Source: CAZGMN01 sp964645765 (GTDB taxonomy: Bacteria; Acidobacteriota; Aminicenantia; Aminicenantales; Aminicenantaceae). From it: DNA of 22,534 nt. Made by a program: the position numbers and the translations under genes. Below are positions 1 through 5,254 of the stretch, in pieces; the first letter of the stretch is position 1, and each line of letters starts with the position of its first letter. The notes below the pieces were generated by a model that had not been told where the DNA came from, searched no databases, and saw only the letters and a list, made by a program, of their open reading frames with translations. Location: positions 1 to 22,534 of the forward strand of contig CAZYBE010000046.1 of the NCBI GenBank assembly GCA_964645765.1, read 5' to 3'.

Positions 1-196
1 TCGAATACACGATGCGATAATTACCGCATCGAATCCGATACTTGTCTGCTCCTGATAGTTTTTGGAAACCGGGAGGACGAGGGTTTTCAGTCAGCTCTTG
101 AATGTGTGCAACAATGCGCTGGCGATCTTTCTTCTTCCCAACCTCTTCAAGTTCCTTCGTGGCGGATGGCTTGATGAAGACCTCATATTTTGCCAC
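1..196 (-). CDS. RelE/ParE-type toxin, partial
   Basis: The gene runs off the left edge, so only about 65 codons are seen. The visible protein starts VAKYEVFIKPSATKELEEV and continues through the pattern typical of the RelE/ParE mRNA-interferase/gyrase-poison fold: a basic helix pair, then LTENPRPPGFQKLSG and KYRIRCGNYRIVY, which is the conserved beta-sheet core of the family. I chose GTG at 196-194 as start; it overlaps the last 14 bases of the antitoxin gene, so the two are translationally coupled, antitoxin first. Known for the family: the toxin blocks growth by cutting mRNA or poisoning gyrase unless bound by its antitoxin. Which of these applies cannot be told, because the C-terminal end is outside the window. 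Confidence 0.82.
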   Translation of the reverse strand, partial: MAKYEVFIKPSATKELEEVGKKKDRQRIVAHIQELTENPRPPGFQKLSGADKYRIRCGNYRIVYS

Positions 197-416
197 GCTT
201 TTTTAGCTCCTTGACGACCTTCTCAAATGGAAGGTTCGGTTCAGAAGCTCTCTCCTCAAACGCAGCGAGGTCTTCGGCATCCTCCGCGAGGCTAAATTTG
301 ACGGCCTCGTTCACAAGCTCAGACATAGAACGATCCGTCTCTGCCGCTTTGAGTCGGAGGGCTCGGTGAATCGCCGGGTCAAAGTACACCGTGGCTCGTT
401 TCGTCGATGTGTTCAT
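183..416 (-). CDS. Ribbon-helix-helix antitoxin
   Basis: A 77-residue protein. Residues 6-45 (KRATVYFDPAIHRALRLKAA, then a serine-rich SMSELVNEAV segment) match the ribbon-helix-helix DNA-binding fold: a short beta strand, helix, turn, helix. The acidic, charged C-terminal third (about 46-77) would be the toxin-binding arm. It lies directly upstream of, and overlaps, the RelE-type toxin. ATG at 416 has no Shine-Dalgarno sequence; the upstream minus strand is a run of TTATT repeats, and the best promoter places transcription start at or a few bases before the ATG. Family knowledge says such antitoxins repress their own promoter; a palindrome at 430-447 is well placed for that. It is unclear whether this pair is a cassette, because no clean attC separates it from the next gene. 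Confidence 0.85.
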   Translation of the reverse strand: MNTSTKRATVYFDPAIHRALRLKAAETDRSMSELVNEAVKFSLAEDAEDLAAFEERASEPNLPFEKVVKELKKRGKI

Positions 417-422
417 AATAAA

Positions 423-451
423 TAAATAACATTATAACGTTATGATGTCAA
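423..451 (-). promoter_or_regulatory. Promoter of the antitoxin-toxin pair
   Basis: Read on the minus strand, TTGACA (451-446) is followed after 17 bases by TATTTA (428-423). An alternative -10, TATAAT, sits at 436-431 but lacks a good -35. Either choice starts transcription between the ATG and about 8 bases before it, so the message would be leaderless or nearly so. Confidence 0.5.
430..447. promoter_or_regulatory. Palindromic operator candidate
   Basis: An 18-bp near-perfect palindrome (core ATAACGTTAT at 434-443, one mismatched pair outside it) lies between the -35 and -10 of the antitoxin-toxin promoter. Ribbon-helix-helix antitoxins bind short palindromes in this position, so autoregulation is the natural inference. 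It has not been tested. Confidence 0.45.
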
Positions 452-557
452 GCAGTTGATAATGAGATCCTTGCTTGGTTCCGAAAACAAGTTCATGCAT
501 CAGGTAGCGGCGGCTATCAAACTCTAATGAATACGGAAAACTGTTCCACTTCCTATC

Positions 558-607
558 AGCCAACTCGACTTGTACTTATACTTTACTCTTCTTACGCGTT
601 GTTAGGC
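558..607 (-). other. Degenerate or truncated attC site
   Basis: On the minus strand the stop codon of the methyltransferase-like gene lies in a perfect GCCTAAC box (607-601) followed by AACGCG, the usual beginning of an attC. A possible closing box GTTGGCT is at 564-558, but the 36 bases between show no palindrome. This looks like a decayed or broken site and may mark the edge of the cassette array. Confidence 0.35.
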
Positions 608-1162
608 CACCTTATCTTTTCTCGGCGGCAGAGGAATAAGAAATGATGTGCGTTTTCGATATTCTTCATATTCTTTGCCAAACCTGATGACCAATTCCTT
701 TTCCTCGACACTCTTATGATAGATCGCACCGAGTAATAAACCTATTGCTAACATGACGAGGCCAGTCACCAGCTGATCGCAGATAGTGCCTATGCCAAAA
801 TACAAAAGGATAGCCCCAAGCTTGATTGGGTTTCGGGTGTACTTAAAAGGACCGCTAGTTACTAATCGAGTGGGCGACGCAAAGGGCAGCGGAGTGCCTC
901 TGCCAATAAACCAAAATGCCGATACAGACCAAAGAAGAAAGAAAAGGCCAACAGAAATGCCCGTTACAGCCAACGACATTTCGAGAATTCTTGGAACATG
1001 AATGCTAGCGTATTCTGCGATCAAATGACCTGCTATGCCTAATGCGATGGGTGCGACGACGAAGAAAACAAAGAAACCCAACACAAGCGACACTATACGA
1101 ATTGTTTTAGAGCGCTCTGTGCCGGCATGTTTAGCGACGAAGGCAACAACCTTGTCTAGCAT
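602..1162 (-). CDS. Isoprenylcysteine methyltransferase-like membrane protein
   Basis: A 186-residue integral membrane protein. Hydrophobic segments lie at about residues 22-48, 62-88 and 112-145. The C-terminal half has the signature of the ICMT/PEMT phospholipid and isoprenylcysteine methyltransferase superfamily: LVTSGPFKYTRNPIKLG, then EEKELVIRFGKEYEEYRKR and a final proline-rich tail. In this family those two blocks bind S-adenosylmethionine at the membrane surface. The substrate in bacteria is usually unknown, and I cannot assign one. The start ATG at 1162 is preceded on its strand by AAAAGAGAGAGAATC, a weak purine-rich site. The gene sits in a minus-strand cassette: an attC lies just upstream and its stop codon falls inside a GCCTAAC box. 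Confidence 0.8.
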   Translation of the reverse strand: MLDKVVAFVAKHAGTERSKTIRIVSLVLGFFVFFVVAPIALGIAGHLIAEYASIHVPRILEMSLAVTGISVGLFFLLWSVSAFWFIGRGTPLPFASPTRLVTSGPFKYTRNPIKLGAILLYFGIGTICDQLVTGLVMLAIGLLLGAIYHKSVEEKELVIRFGKEYEEYRKRTSFLIPLPPRKDKVA

Positions 1163-1181
1163 GATTCTCTCTCTTTTGGTG

Positions 1182-1240
1182 GCCTAACGTCGGGAGTCAG
1201 GCGCGCGGCTTGTCGCGTCGCCTGCACTCCTTGGTTCGGC
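1182..1240 (-). other. attC site (minus strand)
   Basis: On the minus strand an opening box GCCGAAC (1240-1234) and closing box GTTAGGC (1188-1182) bracket an imperfect hairpin: GGAGT/ACTCC and AGGCG/CGCCT arms with small unpaired positions between them. The site follows the stop of the 1262-1564 gene by 21 bases and precedes the methyltransferase-like gene, so it fits a cassette junction read on the minus strand. Confidence 0.75.
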
Positions 1241-1261
1241 CTCCGCTTCCAACAGTTCGTG

Positions 1262-1564
1262 CTACTTGGCCCGTAACGAGCCCTTGGCGAACATCCACGG
1301 TGGCATCCAGTACTTAACCTTACAGGTCGTGCCTTCCTGTACGACCACGTCGATCGAGTTGTCGCCGCAGTGAGGCATGAACAGGTACGCGAAGTAGATT
1401 CTTACGTCATGCTTGCCTGGGGCAAGAGGGAAGAAATGCGTCCCCCAGTACTTTTTGTGCACTTGCCCGTCGATTTCAATCCTCGGCGTGCAGGCAAACA
1501 GGAAGAATGCGAGCGGAAAGAACCCAACCTTCACCTCTACACCTGTTCTTGAGTCTTGCGCCAT
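1262..1564 (-). CDS. Small cassette protein of unknown function
   Basis: A 100-residue protein that I do not recognise at family level. It has a short hydrophobic stretch near the N-terminus (FFPLAFFLFACTP, about 15-27) and then a region rich in beta-forming and aromatic residues: EIDGQVHKKYWGTHFFPLAP, GKHDVRIYFAYLFMP, VVVQEGTTCKVKYWMPPWMF. The pattern resembles small beta-sandwich proteins; a role cannot be inferred. The cysteine in FACTP is in a poor context for a lipobox because charged residues do not lead the segment as usual. ATG at 1564 has a good ribosome site (AAAGGAG, 8 bases upstream). It is the first cassette on the minus strand, next to the inverted arm at 1588-1736. Confidence 0.65.
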   Translation of the reverse strand: MAQDSRTGVEVKVGFFPLAFFLFACTPRIEIDGQVHKKYWGTHFFPLAPGKHDVRIYFAYLFMPHCGDNSIDVVVQEGTTCKVKYWMPPWMFAKGSLRAK

Positions 1565-1587
1565 GATCTCATCTCCTTTCCTCGGCT

Positions 1588-1736
1588 GCTTATGGCCGAA
1601 CTATTAATATACAGCATGCTTTATTTGAGACAAATCTCGCTTCATTCACGCTGTCTATTATATGATTCCATCAAATATTCCCGCAAAATTGCAGTCTTAA
1701 CTTAGCATTGTCCTTATTAGATTGCAATCGGATATT
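1588..1736 (-). repeat. Left arm of a long inverted repeat (cassette leader)
   Basis: This arm is the inverted counterpart of 1844-1993. Positions 1599-1620 are identical to the reverse complement of 1962-1983 (22 of 22). The next roughly 110 bases align without gaps at about 77% by hand count, including blocks around AAAATTG, AGTCTTA and TATTAGATTGCAA. The arm ends just before the ribosome site of the minus-strand gene at 1262-1564, and no attC lies between it and that gene. It therefore holds the place that an attI and promoter region would hold in an integron. It contains no long open frame. Confidence 0.8.
1642..1671 (-). CDS. Possible 9-codon leader ORF in the left arm
   Basis: ATG at 1671 opens MESYNRQRE and stops at TGA (1644-1642). 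GGGAATATTTG precedes it on the minus strand. The matching position in the other arm also has an ATG and a very similar peptide. The frame may be chance, since the arms are homologous anyway. Confidence 0.2.
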   Translation of the reverse strand: MESYNRQRE

Positions 1737-1843
1737 TTTTCTCCAAAGCATCAGGAAGCGTGGTTCCCTCGTATCCTTAAATTCCGCGAGGTTTTTTCGT
1801 TGATTGTCCAATCGATGCTCCCAGGCTGGATATTAGGGCCGTC
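1737..1843. other. Unique centre between the inverted arms
   Basis: A 107-bp stretch joins the two arms. It has no start-to-stop frame of useful length, no RNA gene I recognise and no attC boxes. A five-pair stem (CCTCG at 1767-1771 with CGAGG at 1787-1791) followed by six T is visible but weak as a terminator. The stretch is far too short to hold an integrase gene. Confidence 0.6.
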
Positions 1844-1910
1844 GAATATACGGCTTGCAATCTAATATGGATAATTGTAGGATAAGACTACAATTTTAAG
1901 GGGATATTCG

Positions 1911-1937
1911 ATGAAATCACATAATATACGACGTTAA
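1911..1937 (+). CDS. Possible 8-codon leader ORF in the right arm
   Basis: ATG at 1911 opens MKSHNIRR and stops at TAA (1935-1937). AAGGGGATATTCG precedes it, with a GGGG stretch at a workable distance. The counterpart in the left arm reads MESYNRQRE. A short ORF in the class 1 attI (ORF-11) is known to help translation of the first cassette, which makes the position suggestive, no more. Confidence 0.2.
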   Translation: MKSHNIRR

Positions 1938-1957
1938 TTTAGGGAGATTTTTATCAG

Positions 1958-1973
1958 ATACAGCATGCTGTAT
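1958..1973. promoter_or_regulatory. 16-bp perfect palindrome, operator candidate
   Basis: ATACAGCATGCTGTAT is perfectly self-complementary and overlaps a -10-like TATATT (1971-1976) 28 bases before the TIR gene. The other arm has the same site with one changed base (1609-1624). The position, overlapping a probable promoter in both arms, suggests a shared repressor, but the regulator is unknown. It is not a LexA box. Confidence 0.4.
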
Positions 1974-2003
1974 ATTAATAGTTGCGCATAAGGAGAAAAC
2001 AGA

Positions 2004-2801
2004 GTGAAGGACACACGTAAGTATTCAGTTTATCCGAGTGATCTTAACCTATTGCAGTCATTTCAGCGACTGCTCGATATGCTCAAAAGAATGAAGTTCG
2101 AGGAAGATCTGGAATCCAATTGCGATCAGGTCGGGTACACCGTCAGCCTTCCAGGGGATCGACGCTTACGGGCATTTAACTTCACCGAATTTCTTGACGT
2201 CCTTCGCAGCTCCCCACGGCTGCTCACGATATGGACACACTCCCACTGGAAGAAGAAGGACATAAGCATTGGACTAGATATTGATATTTTAGGCTCGGGC
2301 ATAGAGGTCGGAGTATCGGGGGATTTGGCAGTCATCCTTGGCATGCATGATTCCGTACGGGAGGTCTTTCGGGCGTGCAATCCTGAGCCGGAGCAGTCAC
2401 CGGCTCTATCCCGTTACAATTTGAAGAAGTCCGTCTTCCTTGCTCACCGCTTTGACGACGAAGGGAATACTGCTGCCCGTGCGCTGAATACTTTCTTGTT
2501 ACGCCTTGGGTTTCACGTGCTCGAAGGGGAAGGATACGAAAACAGAGACATCCCCACCAAGGTTGCCGATAGAATCCGATCGCAGGACATCTTCATACTC
2601 TTGGTTACACCGGGGGACACCTCATGGATACTCAGCGAAGCGGGTTTTGCAAAGGCACTCAACAAATATCTCGTGGTGTTGATCCAAGAGGACGCCGCGA
2701 TCAAGAAGGGTATCATTGGAATAGACCATGAGCATATCTCTTTCCCGAAGGGTGTCGTTGAGAAGGCATTCAATGACCTTCTCTATGCGTTACCGAGGTG
2801 A
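2004..2801 (+). CDS. TIR-domain protein, probable NAD-consuming effector
   Basis: A 265-residue protein with two parts. Residues 1-140 form a domain I do not recognise. From about 143 the sequence reads SVFLAHRFDDEGN, then IRSQDIFILLVTPGDTSWIL and SEAGFAKALNKYLVVLIQED. This is the TIR/SEFIR-like fold with the S-x-W-x(3)-E motif; Glu212 is at the place of the catalytic glutamate of NAD-cleaving TIR domains. Bacterial TIR proteins usually act in anti-phage defence, using a partner or N-terminal domain as sensor; that role is inferred here. The start is GTG with AAGGAG 9 bases upstream. It is the first plus-strand cassette, directly after the right inverted arm, and its attC follows at 2808. Functional assignment to TIR is firm; the enzymatic activity is not shown. 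Confidence 0.8.
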   Translation: MKDTRKYSVYPSDLNLLQSFQRLLDMLKRMKFEEDLESNCDQVGYTVSLPGDRRLRAFNFTEFLDVLRSSPRLLTIWTHSHWKKKDISIGLDIDILGSGIEVGVSGDLAVILGMHDSVREVFRACNPEPEQSPALSRYNLKKSVFLAHRFDDEGNTAARALNTFLLRLGFHVLEGEGYENRDIPTKVADRIRSQDIFILLVTPGDTSWILSEAGFAKALNKYLVVLIQEDAAIKKGIIGIDHEHISFPKGVVEKAFNDLLYALPR

Positions 2802-2807
2802 AATGTT

Positions 2808-2864
2808 GTCCAACAATAGGGTCCAGGCGACGCGGAATCGCGCGCCTGACCCTGTACGTTAGGC
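2808..2864 (+). other. attC site of the TIR cassette
   Basis: Opening box GTCCAAC (2808-2814) and closing box GTTAGGC (2858-2864). Between them AGGGTC/GACCCT and AGGCG/CGCCT pair, with one extra unpaired C in the left arm, the extrahelical base that integrases use for strand choice. The TIR stop codon is 7 bases upstream. Confidence 0.85.
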
Positions 2865-2884
2865 CCATTCAACCGGAGAGCGAC

Positions 2885-3478
2885 TTGGCTGACAAATATC
2901 GCAATTTTTCGGCTTTGGCGGCGCGGAAGCGCGAGGGGACTCGCTTCCGCGTGGTCATGAAGGATCGCGATTCAGACTTTCTCATTGCAGCGCCTCACGG
3001 AGGTCGGGCCGAGCCACACACGTCATCCATTGCTAAGTCCATCGCGGGCACTCACCACAGCGTTTACGTCCTCGAGGCGCTCGTCGGACGGCTTCACATC
3101 ACAAGCAGCCACTTCGATGAGCCCCGCGCTGTCGCATTAGCGCGGCGTCATTCCAAGGTGTTGACCGTGCACGGCTGCCAAAACGATCGATCTCCTACGA
3201 TAGACGTTTTCGTCGGCGGCCTCGATAGAGCTCTGCGTGATGCGGTAATAGAACAGCTTCAGAATACAGGCTTCAGCGCGGCGATAGATACTCGTACTAC
3301 CGGACGTTCGCAAGCGAATCTCTGCAACAAGGGCCATTCGCATGCAGGGGTCCAACTAGAAATCACGCGACGGTTGCGCAATCGCCTATGCGACCAGCAG
3401 ATGGGTCTAAAATCTGTGCAGCTGCGCGCCTTCGCCAGGGCTATTCGGCAGGCGCTGAGAAAAAGCGAAACGGCCTAA
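2885..3478 (+). CDS. Poly-gamma-glutamate hydrolase family protein (PF05908)
   Basis: A 197-residue protein from TTG 2885, chosen because GGAG lies 6 bases upstream and because any earlier in-frame start would read through the attC site. It carries the whole signature of the phage-type poly-gamma-glutamate hydrolase family: FLIAAPHGGRAEPHTS (His38), LHITSSHFDEPRA, KVLTVHGC (His96), VFVGGLDRAL and NLCNKGHSHAGVQLEITRRLR (Glu159). In this family histidines and a glutamate bind a catalytic zinc, and known members cut the capsule polymer poly-gamma-glutamate; phages use them to reach capsulated hosts. No signal peptide is visible, so it probably stays in the cytoplasm. In a cassette it could remodel or degrade gamma-linked glutamyl polymers, but substrate is unknown. 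The stop codon lies in GCCTAAC, the normal cassette ending. Confidence 0.85.
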   Translation: MADKYRNFSALAARKREGTRFRVVMKDRDSDFLIAAPHGGRAEPHTSSIAKSIAGTHHSVYVLEALVGRLHITSSHFDEPRAVALARRHSKVLTVHGCQNDRSPTIDVFVGGLDRALRDAVIEQLQNTGFSAAIDTRTTGRSQANLCNKGHSHAGVQLEITRRLRNRLCDQQMGLKSVQLRAFARAIRQALRKSETA

Positions 3479-3562
3479 CAAGGTGCTGGAGCCGACCGAG
3501 TTCAACAGCTCGGCCGTGATTGCGGCGTCTGGGCGCCGAGGCTTAGCGCCAATTCGTTAGGC
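3473..3562 (+). other. attC site of the hydrolase cassette
   Basis: GCCTAAC (3473-3479) and GTTAGGC (3556-3562) are perfectly complementary outer boxes. GGTGCTgGAGCC pairs with GGCTtAGCGCC inside them, with unpaired bases at the lower-case positions. At 90 bp it is one of the two long attC sites of the window. Confidence 0.88.
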
Positions 3563-3580
3563 GTTTGCTGTGAACGAGTC

Positions 3581-4549
3581 ATGAAATTGGATAAACTTTC
3601 TAAGTCGCTTTTGGAAAAAATATTCAGAGCTAGCGTGGCCAGTCCAAAAGGGATTAATGCAATTAAGTTTCGCGCAGAGCATAATGAGCATTTGGATTTA
3701 TTAGATGCTTTGGAATCAGCTGGATACTTGGAAAGGCGAGAGAATAAATATAATTTGAAGTTACTCACATTATTAGAGCTTTTGGATAGCGTTGGTGAAG
3801 TGGAAGGCCTGCTTAACGGGTGTGATCATATATTTAAGGTTCTTCGTCAATATTATATAGAACATCCTGGAGAGAGCATTTGTCTAAATGATTTGTCCAA
3901 AATAACAGACATGCCAAGGAGAGATATTAATATTGTTCTTTCATACATGATTGAAGCTCCGATATTTGGCGCACGGACAATCAATTTATATGAATCTGAA
4001 GACGCGAATATAACGCCGTCAGAAAGGATCCTAAGATATCAAAACTTCAGGGAAATTCTGAAGGAAATGCAATCCTGGCGATCTGTGAGGACATCAGAGG
4101 TAAACGTGCCCGAGGAATGGATCGATCAATCGCAAAAAAATATAGAGGATTTCCGGGTTCTGCTCCATCCGATAATAACTGAACACGCGTTGGGACAATA
4201 CGATAATGGGCACCTAAGGGATGCAGTTTTAAATTCGATCATCGCTGTTTTTGATTTAATTAGGCATAAAACAGGCCTAAAGGATGACGGAGATAGGCTT
4301 ATTGGAAAAGCGTTTTCTTTAGACGATCCCTATCTTATTCTTAGTGATATTGATACTGAATCCGGGCAGAACGACCAAAAGGGCTTTATACAGATTCTTA
4401 AAGGATCATTTCAGGGTATACGTAATCCTAAGGCGCACAGTCTTTCTCACGATTTAAATAGAGTGAAAGCTGCTCAGTATTTAGTTTTTGCAAGTTTACT
4501 GGCAAGACGAATAGACGAAGCAAAAGTAATCGAAAGAGAGCAGGCCTAA
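3581..4549 (+). CDS. TIGR02391 / Ymh family protein
   Basis: A 322-residue protein. Residues 1-75 and 88-140 look like helix-turn-helix type segments (for example LDALESAGYLERRENKYNL and LNDLSKITDMPRRDINIVLS). From about 200 the sequence follows the TIGR02391 (Hypoth_Ymh) domain: LLHPIITEHALGQYDNGHLR, RHKTGLKDDGDRLIGKAFSL, ILKGSFQGIRNPKAHS and a final AAQYLVFASLLARRIDEA. R281-N-P-K-A-H286 fits the R-x4-H motif of HEPN ribonuclease-type domains. The molecular role of this family is not settled; a toxin or defence function is a reasonable inference given the DNA-binding-like N-terminus. ATG 3581 lacks a strong ribosome site. Its stop lies inside the following attC. Confidence 0.8.
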   Translation: MKLDKLSKSLLEKIFRASVASPKGINAIKFRAEHNEHLDLLDALESAGYLERRENKYNLKLLTLLELLDSVGEVEGLLNGCDHIFKVLRQYYIEHPGESICLNDLSKITDMPRRDINIVLSYMIEAPIFGARTINLYESEDANITPSERILRYQNFREILKEMQSWRSVRTSEVNVPEEWIDQSQKNIEDFRVLLHPIITEHALGQYDNGHLRDAVLNSIIAVFDLIRHKTGLKDDGDRLIGKAFSLDDPYLILSDIDTESGQNDQKGFIQILKGSFQGIRNPKAHSLSHDLNRVKAAQYLVFASLLARRIDEAKVIEREQA

Positions 4550-4601
4550 CAATGCAATCCAGCCGACCGCTTGCAGCGTCGGCTGATTTTGGACGTTAGG
4601 C
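4544..4601 (+). other. attC site of the Ymh cassette
   Basis: GCCTAAC (4544-4550) and GTTAGGC (4595-4601) flank CAGCCGAC / GTCGGCTG, a strong 8-pair stem with a short GC-rich tip. Outer boxes are perfectly complementary. Confidence 0.88.
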
Positions 4602-4610
4602 TCATAAAAA

Positions 4611-5186
4611 ATGAGAAACGATTTAAGGCCAAATAAAGCAGAATTAGAATTCTTAACACTCGCTTACAATAGATTTTACGATATTTTTGAAGAAGTAATG
4701 AGTGATTCATTTTGGGAGAAAAATGAATGCTATAGATTTTCTTTGGTAAAAGACGGCTTCGCAGTTTATTCTGAGCTTTTAAACTATGAACCTATAAAAT
4801 GGGTAATTGAGCACATTAAAAAATCTCGACCTCCAATGGAAGGTGAAATTGGCAGCGGATTGTTTAAATTCATTAGGAATGTAATTATGCACTTTCCCTT
4901 TTTTGATAGTTGGAATGAGGTGTGGGTAAATCAGTCAATAATAAATTGGCACAAAGATGCTCAGTCTATTGATAAGTTTATACGAAAATACAAGGGAAGA
5001 GGGGCTGTAAAATACAGATTTTGGGAAGCAGACAAAAAACAAATGACCTATCTGAGTATAAACTTTCCCAAACAGTATGAGGATAACACAGAGATTTACT
5101 TGAAGGATTTTTTATCTGAAAAAGAAGGGATCAAATTTTCATTTATGCTTATGAGACAAATTTTAGACACTCAAGTGGAAAAATGA
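4611..5186 (+). CDS. Unrecognised protein with an RNxxxH motif
   Basis: A 191-residue protein, rich in aromatic and charged residues, from an AT-rich gene clearly unlike its GC-richer neighbours. I do not recognise the family. FKFIRNVIMHFPFF (Arg89, Asn90, His94) fits the R-x4-H active-site pattern of HEPN domains, preceded and followed by regions that read as helices (AELEFLTLAYNRFYDIFEEV; SIINWHKDAQSIDKFIRKY). The rest (YRFWEADKKQMTYLSINFP) looks like a beta segment. One motif is not enough to call a HEPN ribonuclease. ATG 4611 follows the attC closely and has only an A-rich leader, no Shine-Dalgarno sequence. The stop is 7 bases before the next attC. Confidence 0.7.
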   Translation: MRNDLRPNKAELEFLTLAYNRFYDIFEEVMSDSFWEKNECYRFSLVKDGFAVYSELLNYEPIKWVIEHIKKSRPPMEGEIGSGLFKFIRNVIMHFPFFDSWNEVWVNQSIINWHKDAQSIDKFIRKYKGRGAVKYRFWEADKKQMTYLSINFPKQYEDNTEIYLKDFLSEKEGIKFSFMLMRQILDTQVEK

Positions 5187-5192
5187 TTATTA

Positions 5193-5253
5193 GCCTAACG
5201 AATCACTCGAGCGGACGAAGATTAGCCCGCGCCGCTGATTTCAAACGTTAGCC
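5193..5253 (+). other. attC site
   Basis: GCCTAAC (5193-5199) and GTTAGCC (5247-5253) flank a stem built on AGCGGaC and GCCGCT with one unpaired A. The site is 61 bp, and the next gene starts two bases after it. Confidence 0.82.
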
Positions 5254-5254
5254 C

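Larger units (their letters stand above)
1844..1993 (+). repeat. Right arm of a long inverted repeat (cassette leader)
   Basis: The arm mirrors 1588-1736 (22 identical bases at the outer end, about 80% identity over some 133 aligned bases, no gaps). It ends at the AAGGAG ribosome site of the TIR gene. Perfect identity to the other arm stops at AGTT (1980-1983); the bases after it differ (GCGC here, CGGC in the other arm). That is where identity would end if each arm were an attI-like site joined to a different first cassette, because integrases cut inside the GTTRRRY box. This reading is an inference. Confidence 0.8.

Noticed and set aside
786..1001. Plus-strand open frame inside the methyltransferase-like gene
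   Set aside because: A shadow of the minus-strand gene, with no family pattern and no ribosome site.
1763..1797. Hairpin plus T-run resembling a rho-independent terminator between the inverted arms
   Set aside because: The stem is only five pairs (CCTCG/CGAGG) with a 15-base loop; too weak, and no gene reads into it in that direction.
1588..1993. Simple MITE or insertion sequence
   Set aside because: No target-site duplication is visible at the ends (flanks TTCCTCG and AGAAAAC differ), the arms abut ribosome sites, and there is no transposase. Not fully excluded.
2798..2884. N-terminal extension of the hydrolase gene starting at ATG 2798
   Set aside because: It would overlap the TIR gene and read through the whole attC site. 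TTG 2885 with GGAG upstream fits the family alignment and the cassette layout.
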